Source of the DNA: Bacteroidota bacterium
GTDB taxonomy: Bacteria; Bacteroidota; Ignavibacteria; UBA10030
NCBI GenBank assembly: GCA_021813905.1
Contig: JAKAJH010000007.1
Coordinates: 1-64,000 of the forward strand
Length of the DNA stretch: 64,000 nucleotides
Direction of reading: 5' to 3'
This document shows positions 1 to 10,224 of this stretch, piece after piece; the stretch's first letter is position 1, and each line of letters starts with the position of its first letter. The notes beneath the pieces are model-generated. The model saw only the letters and a program-made list of their open reading frames with translations. It was not told the origin of the DNA and did no database searches. The position numbers and the translations under genes were made by a program.

Positions 1-10
1 TCTGGTGGCG

Positions 11-1114
11 CTAGCGGACGCTGGGGGCATGTGGTTCGCCGGTTCCCGTGGGTTCTGACATCGCGTGGCGACGGGCCAGTGCTTCTTCGACGATCATTCG
101 GAGCGTTTGGGGGAATGAGAATCCCGCCTTCTCCGCGGACTCCATGAACGACACGCCTTCCGTGAGGTCCGGGTTTGGATTCACCTCCAGCACATATGCT
201 CGGCCGTTGGGGGAGAGGCGCACATCGATGCGCGCGTAGTCGCGGCATCCGGTGATGCGGTACGCCTCGAGGCACATTTGCTCCACCTTCTTGCGGATTG
301 TCGCGGACAATCTGGCGGGGCAGACCGCGTGGACGCGGTGGAATACGATGTCGAGGGGATCCCATTTTGCCGCATAACTGATGATGCGGGGATATCCGCG
401 CGGCAAGGCGGAGAAGTCAAACTCTATCATGGGCAACACGACGGGAGGGCCATTTCCGAGGATCGAGACGTGAAGTTCTCGGCCGTCGATGTATTCCTCC
501 ACCAGAATGGGAGGCGCGAATCGCGCGAAGGCCCAGTCGATCCGCCGGCGAAGTTGCCGGTCGTTGTACACGACGGAGCCGCCCTCGACGCCCGACGAAG
601 CATCTTCGCGGCCCGGCTTGACGATGAGCGGAAAGCGCAGACCGTGGTCCCGGTCCTGGCGGGAGGTCTGGAGCAGCCGGGCTCGCGGTGTCGGGACGCC
701 ATGAGCCGTCAAAAGCTTCTTGGTCAGACCTTTCCGTTGGCAGACGGCCAGACCGAACGGCGGAGCGCCGGTGTACGGGATGCGGAACAGTTCATACACC
801 CCGGCGACATCCATCTCCCGTTCCGGGTTGTTGTGAAAGTGTTCGACAAGATTGAAGATCACGTCGGGCGGCCGGTGTGCCAGCGTGTGCAGGAGGCGCG
901 GAAGGTTTTCCTCGACGTTCACCAGGCGGACGCGAAATCCTTCGGCTCGGAGGGCTTTTGCCAGGGCCTCATATTCCTCCATGCTTGTGGCCACATGGAT
1001 GTCGTATTCCGGTTTGAACCCGAGTGTGGAGGGATCGATATCGCGGAGCTTCTCGTATTCGTCCTCTCCGGTCAGGTTGAAGAGGATCGCGACTGTGGGC
1101 TGTTTACGGGGCAT
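11..1114 (-). CDS. D-alanine--D-alanine ligase-like ATP-grasp protein
   Basis: ORF 11..1255 with likely internal start MPRKQPTVAIL; ATP-grasp features 'PLIVKPGREDASSGVEGGSVVYN' and 'ARIDVRLSPNGRAYVLEVNPNPDL'. Confidence 0.85.
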   Translation of the reverse strand: MPRKQPTVAILFNLTGEDEYEKLRDIDPSTLGFKPEYDIHVATSMEEYEALAKALRAEGFRVRLVNVEENLPRLLHTLAHRPPDVIFNLVEHFHNNPEREMDVAGVYELFRIPYTGAPPFGLAVCQRKGLTKKLLTAHGVPTPRARLLQTSRQDRDHGLRFPLIVKPGREDASSGVEGGSVVYNDRQLRRRIDWAFARFAPPILVEEYIDGRELHVSILGNGPPVVLPMIEFDFSALPRGYPRIISYAAKWDPLDIVFHRVHAVCPARLSATIRKKVEQMCLEAYRITGCRDYARIDVRLSPNGRAYVLEVNPNPDLTEGVSFMESAEKAGFSFPQTLRMIVEEALARRHAMSEPTGTGEPHAPSVR

Positions 1115-1233
1115 GGGGTGTTCTTCCTGCCGAATATCCGGAACATTCGGACGATTGGCAAGGCGATGCGGTTTGCTATTGGATCGAAGAATGGGTAGTT
1201 TCTGTCCCACTTCACGGGACCGATCTTCTTGCC

Positions 1234-2115
1234 ATGAGCTTCTATCCACAGCCAAACGAGTGGACGTGCGGGCCGTTTGCCCTCAAGAACGCGCTGATCA
1301 TCCACGGAATCATGGTGGACGAGAAGGAGATCTCGCGCATCGCCGGCACGCACTGGTGGAGCGGAACGGACGAGATCCAGCTTGCGAAAGCAGCGCGGGC
1401 GTTCGGTTGCGACCTGCAGATGGTGCGCAAGTACCAGGCGGAACGCGCACGCCGCGTGCTCACCTCATTCCTGCGGCAGGGAATCCCCACGCTGCTGTGT
1501 GTTCAGGAATGGAGCCACTGGATCGCGGTTGTGAAGGAGGAGAAGGGAAAGTTTATCCTGCTTGACAGCGTCGATCCCGCCGTTCTGACCATCTCGTCGT
1601 GGAGCACGCTGCGAAATACCTGGGTCTATCACCAGCAGGATCCGTACGACGATGAATCGGTGCACACGATCTACGATCTGCATCCGGTGATTCCGCGCGT
1701 TCGGATCAAGACGCGGGCGAACATGTCACTGGCGCGGGCGCGGTACCTGCGTCACAAGAACAATCGGAATTTTGCGCGTCTGTGGGACGAGTACCTGGAG
1801 GATCTGCTCTCGATCTGCAAAGCGCGCACGCCGCTGTCCGAGAATGTGTTCTCGCTGGGGGAATTTCTGCGACGGCACGAAGCGATGATTCTGGATCAGG
1901 TGGAGTTCTGGCACGGGCGCGTCGATCGCCGGGCCGCGCGGAAGATCCTGGAGAACATGCACCTCGTGGCCGACACCTACGGCCTGGTGGTCCACCAGGA
2001 AGATGAAAAGCGCGCCATCGCGGGTCTGACCGCGATCCTCATGCTCTGGGCGGCGGGGAAGTACGGCGTGGATCCGGTGTATGAAGCGGCTCCGGTCAAG
2101 CGCCGCCGACGGTAG
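1234..2115 (+). CDS. C39-like cysteine peptidase domain protein
   Basis: 'PNEWTCGPFALKNALIIHG' Cys motif and 'EWSHWIAVV...FILLDSVDP' His/Asp motif typical of C39-like papain folds; charged helical C-terminus. Confidence 0.7.
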   Translation: MSFYPQPNEWTCGPFALKNALIIHGIMVDEKEISRIAGTHWWSGTDEIQLAKAARAFGCDLQMVRKYQAERARRVLTSFLRQGIPTLLCVQEWSHWIAVVKEEKGKFILLDSVDPAVLTISSWSTLRNTWVYHQQDPYDDESVHTIYDLHPVIPRVRIKTRANMSLARARYLRHKNNRNFARLWDEYLEDLLSICKARTPLSENVFSLGEFLRRHEAMILDQVEFWHGRVDRRAARKILENMHLVADTYGLVVHQEDEKRAIAGLTAILMLWAAGKYGVDPVYEAAPVKRRRR

Positions 2116-2124
2116 GCACGCCGG

Positions 2125-3942
2125 TCAGCCGATCGCGGGCGCGAGGTCGAAGAGGCCGGCGAGTTCTTCCTCAAGATCGCGCAACTCTTCCGCCATCCGC
2201 TGCCGGTATTCCTCCGTGAGCTTCGCAATCTGCGGTATGAGCGAACGGTAGTACGCGATCCCCGCCAGCAGGTTCTCCCGAAACGCCTCGTATTCCTTCT
2301 GCTCCTTTGCCGTCAGCGCATCCAGACGTTTCATCAGCTCGCCGCGGAGGTAGGCCACGGACAGTCTCAGCTCGTTGACGAAGACGTGCGACCGATCCAC
2401 GCCCCGAAGCAGATCGATCCGTCCGTAGATGTGACTGAGCATTTCTTCGAGTGACGCGGTTCGGGTGAAGTAGGCGAGGTTCGGGCCCGGGCAGACGGCG
2501 ACCGCCAGCGGGAGGCGTTCTTCTTCCGGGTGGTCGTCATTGATCAGGGCGGCGGCGGCCAGGTCCTCGCAAAGACATGCCTTTTGCGTAATGGCCGCAA
2601 TGCGGCGGTCCCGTTCTTCGTCGGAGAGGCCCAGGTCGACGATCTGCCGGATCTTGTGCGCCTGATACTGTCGCGAGGCCGTGCAGATGGGCTCGGCGGT
2701 GAATTCGGTGTTGGAGACGAGAAACTTCTTCGTGCACGGACTTCCCGGTCGTGCGTCGGAGACGCGTCGTTGAATGAGCTCTTCGCTGCCGCTTCCGCGC
2801 AGATTGTTGAACGGAACGCCGAGCGGTGAGGCGTCACTCAGGTAGAAGTCTTCCGCGGATGCGCGGGCCAGCTGTTCGCGGGTTGCATCGTCCACATTGG
2901 TCGCCTCGGGCACCAGGAGGAACGGCGATCCCCAGCCGGTACCGTCCACCCCGTAGTGTTCGCGCAGGAACGCGTCTTCGTCCGCCGTGCCGATACCGCC
3001 CTGGACGGTGAGGCGCTGCGGGAGGGGCTGCGCCGGAACGGGAAGTTGGCGGCTCCGGAGGGCGTCCGTATACAGCGAGTGGAGTTCCTCGCGAAGCGGA
3101 TCGCGATGGGTCCGGAATTCCTCGAGGATCGGTCCGAGCAGGTCGCCGCCGGACACGAACGCATGTCCGCCGCAATTCAGCCCCGATTCGATCCGGAATT
3201 CGGATGTCCACACGCCTTTGCGGGCGAGCAGTTTCCCCTGAATGAGCGCGGAACGGTAGTCGCTGACCTTGAGCACAACGCGGTTCTTGATGACGCCGTC
3301 GGCGTCGGGCAGAAATTCCGGACGGCTGGCGATGTAAGAGAAAAGCCGCTGATTGAGTCCGGCGGAGAGGATCACGGATGAGCGCAGCTCGCTTTCCGCG
3401 AATCCCCGGAGAGCCGCCAGCGCATCGGAGAACTCGGGCGGCAACGGCTGCTTGTGCCGGTCCGTATTCTGTTTGTCCAGCTTTGTCATGATGTTGACGT
3501 CGATTTCGCCCGGGACGATCCGCTCGCGGAGCTGTTCCTGCAGGCGACGGCGTTCGGCGGTGTCGGGCGTCTCCGTCATGCGGCGATACAGTTTCTTGAG
3601 GGGTGAGGAGTCGGCGAGCATCTCGAAGTACTTCGTGAGATCGCCGCCGGCCTCGAAGGCGGAAGTCTTCAGCGCCGCCAGCTGCGTGCGAACGATGCGA
3701 TGGACGAGATTGAGATACGCCGTGATCCGCCGTGCGCGCGCATCGTGCTCGTGCGGACCGATGGGGACGTACGGCTCGCGGTGCAGCCCGGCGTACTGGC
3801 GCCGCATGTGTTCGATGAGCACGTCGTCGACGATCGAGATGACGGACGAAATGCCGAAGCGGGCGACGCGGACGGGTGTGTCGATCGAGAACGCCAGTCC
3901 AAGGACGGGAATGTGGAACGTATGGGGTGACGCCGAACTCAT
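2125..3942 (-). CDS. Conserved hypothetical protein with nitronate-monooxygenase-like FMN barrel motif
   Basis: 605 aa ORF; 'VQGGIGTADEDAFLREHYGVDGTGWGSPFLLVPEATN' resembles the NMO phosphate-binding/GxPF region; conserved-looking cysteines (LNCGG, PCTKK, ICTAS, CLCED). Confidence 0.5.
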   Translation of the reverse strand: MSSASPHTFHIPVLGLAFSIDTPVRVARFGISSVISIVDDVLIEHMRRQYAGLHREPYVPIGPHEHDARARRITAYLNLVHRIVRTQLAALKTSAFEAGGDLTKYFEMLADSSPLKKLYRRMTETPDTAERRRLQEQLRERIVPGEIDVNIMTKLDKQNTDRHKQPLPPEFSDALAALRGFAESELRSSVILSAGLNQRLFSYIASRPEFLPDADGVIKNRVVLKVSDYRSALIQGKLLARKGVWTSEFRIESGLNCGGHAFVSGGDLLGPILEEFRTHRDPLREELHSLYTDALRSRQLPVPAQPLPQRLTVQGGIGTADEDAFLREHYGVDGTGWGSPFLLVPEATNVDDATREQLARASAEDFYLSDASPLGVPFNNLRGSGSEELIQRRVSDARPGSPCTKKFLVSNTEFTAEPICTASRQYQAHKIRQIVDLGLSDEERDRRIAAITQKACLCEDLAAAALINDDHPEEERLPLAVAVCPGPNLAYFTRTASLEEMLSHIYGRIDLLRGVDRSHVFVNELRLSVAYLRGELMKRLDALTAKEQKEYEAFRENLLAGIAYYRSLIPQIAKLTEEYRQRMAEELRDLEEELAGLFDLAPAIG

Positions 3943-4428
3943 GTCGCACTCTCGATGAATGGAATAATGTCGGTTGACGCGGACAGTCGCTTCGCCGGTT
4001 GTGCCGTCGGCGATGGAGCGTCAGAGGAACCGGGCGAATTCTCACGACGGAACAGCTGCAGTCGTCGCGGAGTGATGGAGGCAGGGTGAAGATGAACAGA
4101 CCCAGGCTTCGTGGCTCCCGGGTCCTTGCAGTCGCGCACGAATCACCCATCTGCACAAACCATTCTCTTCTATAGAGTAGCGAATTCCGAGGGGAATGTC
4201 AATAAAACTGGCTCGGCGTGCGGGTGTTGAGAGAAGGACGGAGTGCGGAAGTCCCACGCGCTTCGCGAATGTGACGAAACGGGGGTGACGCCGGCGAGTT
4301 GTCGGCCAATAGAGGGTGAAAATCAGGCGAGAGAAGAGGCGGGTGTCTCGCGTGGCAGGGCACGGGAAAGATTCGTACTCGGGAATCCTGAGTGCGTGCC
4401 GGAGGACGACGGCGGGAATCATGATCCA

Positions 4429-4456
4429 TTGTGAAAGACAGTTTTGTGAGTACATT
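4429..4456 (+). promoter_or_regulatory. Sigma70-like promoter upstream of GH2 (TTGTGA-N16-TACATT)
   Basis: Hexamer-like pair about 70 bp before the start codon; similar to other putative promoters in the window. Confidence 0.35.
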
Positions 4457-4526
4457 TCCCCCCGGGGGAAGCCGCGTCTTACCGGAAGTTCTGCTTTCAC
4501 AGAATGCTCTCTTGCGATGAGGAGAT

Positions 4527-6983
4527 ATGAGGCGGATTGAGCTGGGCGGTCAATGGCAGTTTCGTGTCGCGGCACGGCGGGCAAATGGTGCGCACGCGGA
4601 TGTGTCACACTGGATGAGTGCCGTCGTTCCGGGAACGGTTCATACCGATCTGATGGCGGCGGGCATTATCCCCGACCCGTTCGTTCGGCGGAACGAGCTT
4701 GACGCGCAGTGGGTGGAGCACGAGTCCTGGATCTACCGACGTGTCTTCGAGCTCGAGGAAGATTTCCTGCGGGAAGACAGGATCCAGCTTGTCGCCGAAG
4801 GCCTTGATACGTACGCGCATATCACGATCAACCGAAGAGCTGTGGGCGAGACGGACAACATGTTCATTGCCCACCGGTTTGATGTGAAGAGATTTCTCAA
4901 GATCGGCCAAAACGTGATCGAGATCCGTTTTGATTCGCCGGTTGCACGCTCGAAGGCGCTCGAGCAGAAGCACGGTGCGCTTACCGCCGCACCGGAGCCG
5001 CATCGTGTCTATGTGCGCAAGGCCCAGTACTCATTCGGCTGGGACTGGGGCCCGAAGCTGACGACCTCCGGCATCTGGCGTCCGATCAGGCTGGAAGCGT
5101 TCTCCGCATGTCGCGTCGCAGACGTCCGCGTACGAACTGTGCGCATTGCGGATGACGCCGCCGAGGTTCGGATCGATGTTGCCCTTCAGAAATCAACGTC
5201 GCGTCCCGTCTCGCTCGACATCCGGATCACAGGACCAGGATGCGACGTTTCGAAAACGATAAAGGGAACAGGTGCCGCGGCGTCCCTTCGTGTCCGGCTT
5301 CCGCATGCGCAGCTCTGGTGGCCGAACGGGTACGGCGAGCAGCCGCTGTACCGCGCGGATGTTCGTGCGTCCGTCGGCGGATCGGAATGCGATGCCGCGG
5401 GAACGAGCTTCGGCATCCGGAGTGTTCGTCTGGTGCAGGAGCGGGACGCCGAAGGCCGCTCATTCATCATCGAAGTCAACGGAGTCCCGATTTTCTGTAA
5501 GGGCTCCGACTGGATCCCGTCGGATTCATTCCTCCCGCGGATCACGGACGGGACGTACGAGCGGCTGCTCACGGCAGCCCGCGATGCGCACATGAACATG
5601 ATCCGCATCTGGGGCGGCGGCATCTATGAGGACGATCGTTTCTATGAGCTCTGCGACCGGCTCGGATTGCTTGTGTGGCAGGACTTCATGTTCGCCTGCG
5701 GTGAATATCCCCAGTACGCGGAATTTTTCCGCAGCGTCCGCGCGGAGGCGGAAGCGGTGGTCGTTCGGCTGCGCAACCATCCCTCGCTTGCGGTCTGGTG
5801 CGGGAACAACGAGTGTGAATGGCTCTTCTGCAACGACAATCCCGGCAAAACGCCGAATGATATGACCGGGGCGCCGATCTTTCGCGACGTCCTGTCCGCC
5901 GTGTGCCGGGAGCTGGACGGCACACGCCCGTACTGGCGCAGCTCGCCGTTCGGACGGGGATTCCCGAATGCGGAATCGAACGGCAATCATCATCAGTGGA
6001 CTGTCTGGAGCGCCTGGAAAGACTATCCCGCCTACGAACAGGACCATGCGCGCTTTGTGACGGAATTCGGCTTTCAGGCGCCGGCGAACCGGCGCACGTA
6101 CGAGGAAGTGTTCGCGCCGGAGGATTTGTCCCCCCACAGCCCCGTGATGGAGCATCACAACAGACAGGTGGAGGGACCGGAACGGCTCGCGCGCTTCCAG
6201 GCCGCGCATTTCCCGCTGACAGACGATTTCGATCGCTTCATCTTTCAGGGGCAGATGGTGCAGGCGGAGGCGCTGAAGACGGCGATGGAGCACTGGCGCC
6301 GTCGTAAGTTCCGCACGGCCGGAGCGCTGTTCTGGCAGCTCAACGACTGCTGGCCGGTCAGCAGCTGGTCTGTCATCGACAGCGCGCTGCGTCCGAAGCC
6401 GGCGTACTTCTACGCTCGACGGTTCTTCGCGCCCGTCCTGGTGTCGTTCAAACGCACGGCGCACGGCGTGGAGGTGTGGGGCGTGAACGATCGTCTCTCA
6501 CCGGTGCGGGCGAAACTCGTTGTTTGCGCCCTGACCTTCGACGGTCACGAACTTTGGCGGGCGGAGAAGAACGTCGTTCTCAAAGCGAACGCATCCGCGC
6601 AACTCTTGTCCATTGATCCGTCGACCGTCAGTGGCTTTGATTCCGCTTCGTGCTATCTGTACACGCAGCTGCGTGGAGTGAACGGAGCAGAAAGTGAGAA
6701 TCGTTTGTATTTTTCCGAGCCGAAGCACCTGCAGTTGCCCAAGGCGAAGATCACGGTCGCATTTGAGCAGATCACCGGCGGCTTCACGGTCGCCCTCCGG
6801 GCAAATGCGCATGTCCGGGCTTTGTGGCTGCAAGTCGAAGGCGCAGACGGCCAATGGTTGGACAATTGCGTGGACCTGGAAGCGGGGGAATCGCGACGGA
6901 TCCGCTTCGAGACGCATCTGGATGAGACGCGGGTGCGATCCGCGTTTCGCATGCGCGCGATCTCACCCCTCGTCAATCACTGA
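4527..6983 (+). CDS. Beta-mannosidase (GH2 family)
   Basis: 'MRRIELGGQWQF...VPGTVHTDLMAAGIIPDPF', 'WIYRRVFEL', 'RIWGGGIYEDDRFYELCDRLGLLVWQDFMFAC', 'WCGNNE' and 'FQLND'-like GH2 mannosidase signatures. Confidence 0.92.
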   Translation: MRRIELGGQWQFRVAARRANGAHADVSHWMSAVVPGTVHTDLMAAGIIPDPFVRRNELDAQWVEHESWIYRRVFELEEDFLREDRIQLVAEGLDTYAHITINRRAVGETDNMFIAHRFDVKRFLKIGQNVIEIRFDSPVARSKALEQKHGALTAAPEPHRVYVRKAQYSFGWDWGPKLTTSGIWRPIRLEAFSACRVADVRVRTVRIADDAAEVRIDVALQKSTSRPVSLDIRITGPGCDVSKTIKGTGAAASLRVRLPHAQLWWPNGYGEQPLYRADVRASVGGSECDAAGTSFGIRSVRLVQERDAEGRSFIIEVNGVPIFCKGSDWIPSDSFLPRITDGTYERLLTAARDAHMNMIRIWGGGIYEDDRFYELCDRLGLLVWQDFMFACGEYPQYAEFFRSVRAEAEAVVVRLRNHPSLAVWCGNNECEWLFCNDNPGKTPNDMTGAPIFRDVLSAVCRELDGTRPYWRSSPFGRGFPNAESNGNHHQWTVWSAWKDYPAYEQDHARFVTEFGFQAPANRRTYEEVFAPEDLSPHSPVMEHHNRQVEGPERLARFQAAHFPLTDDFDRFIFQGQMVQAEALKTAMEHWRRRKFRTAGALFWQLNDCWPVSSWSVIDSALRPKPAYFYARRFFAPVLVSFKRTAHGVEVWGVNDRLSPVRAKLVVCALTFDGHELWRAEKNVVLKANASAQLLSIDPSTVSGFDSASCYLYTQLRGVNGAESENRLYFSEPKHLQLPKAKITVAFEQITGGFTVALRANAHVRALWLQVEGADGQWLDNCVDLEAGESRRIRFETHLDETRVRSAFRMRAISPLVNH

Positions 6984-7017
6984 ATGGTCTCCTGATCAGG
7001 GCGATGAAAGGATTGGA

Positions 7018-7986
7018 ATGAAGACGAGAGCACTGGGAACGAACGGACCGGAATTGACGGTGATCGGATTCGGCGCCTGGGCGATTGGCGGACCCTGGCT
7101 GTTCGGCTGGGGACCGGTCGATGATGCGAAGTCGGTCAAAGCCATTCAGAGCGCGATTGATCTGGGGATCAACTGGATCGACACGGCTGCGGTGTACGGA
7201 CTGGGCCACTCCGAAGAGATCGTTGCGCGGGCGCTCGACGGCGTGCGTGGACGTGTGTTCGTGGCGACGAAGTGCGGGCTGGTGTGGGACGACAAGGGAA
7301 ACGTGAAGAACGATCTTCACCCGGACAGCATCCGCCGCGAGGTTCACGCGAGCCTGAAACGTTTGCAGGTGGACACGATCGATCTGTATCAGTTTCACTG
7401 GCCCGATCCCGCGGTTCCGGTGGAGGACTCATGGGAGGCGATGTTGAAGCTTCAGCAGGAGGGAAAGGTCCGGTATGCCGGCGTGAGCAATTTCGATGTC
7501 CCGCTGCTGGAGCGTTGCGGCGCGCCGGGGCCGGTGCAGTCGCTTCAGCCGCCCTTCAGTCTGCTCAATCCTGCCGTGGCGGATTCGATCCTGCCATACT
7601 GCCGGAACAACGGCATCGGCGTGGTTGCGTACAGCCCCATGCAGTCGGGTCTGCTGAGCGGCACGTTCGATCTTGCGAAGCTCGCGCCGGACGACTGGCG
7701 GCGGAGGAACCAGATGTTCCGTGAACCGCGCTTCACCCGTGCAACGGCGATGGTGTCAGCGCTGAACGAAATGGCGAAATCATACCATGCGACGGTGGGC
7801 CAGCTGGCGATCGCGTGGGTGCTCAGGAATCCTGCGACCACGGCGGCCATCGTCGGCGGTCGGACGCCGGAGCAGGTGAAGGAGACGGCCGGTGCCGCGG
7901 ACATCAATCTCTCGGACGCTGATGTGGCACAACTGACACGGCTGTCGGAGGAATTTGCGCAATTCTCCGCGACGGCGGGGAGTTGA
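7018..7986 (+). CDS. Aldo/keto reductase
   Basis: 'LGTNGPELTVIGFGAWAIGG', 'DLGINWIDTAAVYGLGHSEEIVARAL', 'IDLYQFHWPDP'; start ATG at 7018 inside ORF 6694..7986. Confidence 0.9.
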   Translation: MKTRALGTNGPELTVIGFGAWAIGGPWLFGWGPVDDAKSVKAIQSAIDLGINWIDTAAVYGLGHSEEIVARALDGVRGRVFVATKCGLVWDDKGNVKNDLHPDSIRREVHASLKRLQVDTIDLYQFHWPDPAVPVEDSWEAMLKLQQEGKVRYAGVSNFDVPLLERCGAPGPVQSLQPPFSLLNPAVADSILPYCRNNGIGVVAYSPMQSGLLSGTFDLAKLAPDDWRRRNQMFREPRFTRATAMVSALNEMAKSYHATVGQLAIAWVLRNPATTAAIVGGRTPEQVKETAGAADINLSDADVAQLTRLSEEFAQFSATAGS

Positions 7987-8058
7987 AGTGAATGAAGTGT
8001 TGCAGAAGATGGAATAGCGGCGGATATTGGGATCGATCTGCTGACCGATCACAACGCC

Positions 8059-9255
8059 ATGTCTGACTCAACTCGCCGATCATCCTCGAAGTCGCTCCGG
8101 TTGCTGCTGTGCACCGCTGGTCTCCTCGTACCGGCGGTGCTGGCCGCGCAGGTCCTGCCGTTGCCGGATCGTCCCGCCGATGCTCTGAGTGGACGTCAGA
8201 TCATGCAGGCGCTCTGGTCCCTTTCACGGGCGAGCCGGGAGGATCGGGTGTTCACGGAAGTGATGCGAGGCAATGTCCCCGAGTTCATGCGCCATCTCGT
8301 CCCGGTCACCTCATCAGCGTCCATTGGCGGCGTGATGAAGTCCGTGACCTACTACGTCACGCCGGAATATCTCAGCCTCGGATCTGATGAGAACTACTTC
8401 CTGATGCCGATGTCGGCGCCGCTCGCGCAGCGCATCGCCGATGCCCTGCAATGCACGCTCCCGACGCGCAAGATGGTGAATGATATCTACGCCGCGGCCG
8501 GGCTCAAGCTCGCTCCCATGACGATCCCGCCGAGCGCCGCCATGATCACGGTCCCGGTCTTCGCGACGCACGATTCGCTGGTGCACGCGCAGTGCGATCC
8601 GGTGCGGATGACGTATCCATTCGGCACGCTCGTCGGGGGAACGCATAAAGATGTGGTCATCTCCAACAAGATCCGCACCAGTCTCAAGACGAATGTGCCG
8701 AAGCCGGTGGTCATTTACGGTTGGCACAAACTGGATGGCACCGTGTGGCAACCGCTCTACAATGGCCACGAAGAAACCTACGCGGATTATAGTCATGGCA
8801 TTCGCCTCGTGCAGGAGGCCGTCACGTATGGCGGAGCACCCACGACCGTCTCATCGATCTTGGAAGACACCGCGCTTTACATTCTGCTGAGTGATGAGGG
8901 CGTTATCCCGATCCCGCGTTACGGAGATGCTCCGACGGATGTTGAGCGATCTGTCGCGGCTGTGCCGGGTGATTACGGCCTTGCTCAGAATTTCCCGAAT
9001 CCCTTCAATCCCCGGACCACGATCCGTTTCGCGTTGCCATCGGTCGCGGAGGTTCGACTGACGGTGTTCGATCTTCTTGGACGGGAGGTGGTCACGCTCG
9101 CGGAAGGGGAGATGAGCGCTGGAGGTCACGTCATCGCATTTGACGGGGAGGGATTAGCCAGCGGGCCGTACTTCTGCCAATTGCGCTATGTGTGCCGGGC
9201 CGACGCGCACGCAACTCCGGTGGTGCAAACCCGAAAAATGGTGCTTGCCCGATAA
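8059..9255 (+). CDS. Secreted protein with T9SS-type C-terminal sorting domain
   Basis: N-terminal signal peptide and 'YGLAQNFPNPFNPRTTIRFALPSVAEVRLTVFDLLGREVVTL' tail. Confidence 0.75.
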   Translation: MSDSTRRSSSKSLRLLLCTAGLLVPAVLAAQVLPLPDRPADALSGRQIMQALWSLSRASREDRVFTEVMRGNVPEFMRHLVPVTSSASIGGVMKSVTYYVTPEYLSLGSDENYFLMPMSAPLAQRIADALQCTLPTRKMVNDIYAAAGLKLAPMTIPPSAAMITVPVFATHDSLVHAQCDPVRMTYPFGTLVGGTHKDVVISNKIRTSLKTNVPKPVVIYGWHKLDGTVWQPLYNGHEETYADYSHGIRLVQEAVTYGGAPTTVSSILEDTALYILLSDEGVIPIPRYGDAPTDVERSVAAVPGDYGLAQNFPNPFNPRTTIRFALPSVAEVRLTVFDLLGREVVTLAEGEMSAGGHVIAFDGEGLASGPYFCQLRYVCRADAHATPVVQTRKMVLAR

Positions 9256-9324
9256 GAGCGTGAATTCCGGATTATTGCCGGGAAATCACTGCAGCAGCCG
9301 CGTATTACGCTCACGAAATGTGCG

Positions 9325-9341
9325 ACGCACCTAAGGTGCGT
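9325..9341. repeat. Perfect 17-nt palindrome ACGCACCT-A-AGGTGCGT
   Basis: Direct reading: 8-bp perfect arms with a 1-nt centre in an intergenic region. Confidence 0.7.
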
Positions 9342-9511
9342 GGGATGATCGGGAATGCCCGACTGGCTCGACTGACGAGCTGTGAAGTTCCCTCGGTTGC
9401 TCGAAGAAAAATCTTTCTCCGTCTCTGCCACGGAAACCTTCAGATCCCGCACTCTGCCAGCCGCTTTGGGGCACGGCACACCGATGTCTGCCTGACACTG
9501 GACGGGATTCC

Positions 9512-9540
9512 TTGACAGTTGTCGCGGGCTTCTCCATATT
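9512..9540 (+). promoter_or_regulatory. Sigma70-like promoter TTGACA-N17-CATATT
   Basis: Consensus -35, 17-nt spacer, upstream of DUF3332 gene. Confidence 0.5.
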
Positions 9541-9614
9541 CAAGAGGGGAGAGCAGCCACAGTCCGGTCGCGGCGTCTGCCGCGATATTCATTCACCACA
9601 TCAATGGAGGCGTT

Positions 9615-10154
9615 ATGAACAAGAGTCAGTGGTTCCGGTGGACCTCTGTGCTGGTTCTCGCCGCAATGCTGGTGACGGCAGTAGGATGCTACGGATCCTT
9701 CGAACTGGTGAAGAAGGTCCACAAGTTCAACGGGACGCTGGGGAACAAGTATGTGAACGAGCTTGGGTTCCTCGCCATGAACATCGTTCCGGTGTACGAA
9801 GTTGCCGCATTCATCGATGCGGTGATCCTCAACTCCATTGAGTTCTGGACCGGAAAGAATCCGTCCTCCGCGTCCAACGAGACCGTGGTGCCTCTCAATG
9901 GGACGATATCGCTCACACTCCGCGGATCCGACGGCACCATCCTCCTGACAGCCCGTACAGACGCCGGAGTCAGCCGGTACGTCTTTGAAAAGACACCGGA
10001 TGGGACTGTGGTCAAGGATGTGGACGGAAACGAGCTTGCCCGTTGCACCATGACGGAAACCGGGGGCATGCGGATCTTTGACAGCAGCGACAAACTCATC
10101 GCCGAATGCCCCGCCGATCAGGTCCAACGCCTTGCGTTGGTCGGCGCGAAGTAG
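9615..10154 (+). CDS. DUF3332-family lipoprotein
   Basis: 'MNKSQWFRWTSVLVLAAMLVTAVGCYGSFELVKKVHKFNGTLGNKYVNELGFLAMNIVPVYEVAAFIDAVILNSIEFWTGKNP'; SD GGAGG upstream. Confidence 0.8.
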   Translation: MNKSQWFRWTSVLVLAAMLVTAVGCYGSFELVKKVHKFNGTLGNKYVNELGFLAMNIVPVYEVAAFIDAVILNSIEFWTGKNPSSASNETVVPLNGTISLTLRGSDGTILLTARTDAGVSRYVFEKTPDGTVVKDVDGNELARCTMTETGGMRIFDSSDKLIAECPADQVQRLALVGAK

Positions 10155-10185
10155 CCGCGACATTCACGATTAAATCCACCTTTAC

Positions 10186-10224
10186 GCGGAAGGGGCAGGT
10201 ACGCTCGGTACGTGCCCTTTCCGC
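10186..10224 (+). terminator. Long stem-loop downstream of DUF3332 gene
   Basis: GCGGAAGGGGCAGGTAC-gctcg-GTACGTGCCCTTTCCGC. Confidence 0.6.

Noticed and set aside
278-1198. 306-aa plus-strand ORF opposite the ATP-grasp gene
   Set aside because: No motif; the minus-strand ATP-grasp reading is clearly real.
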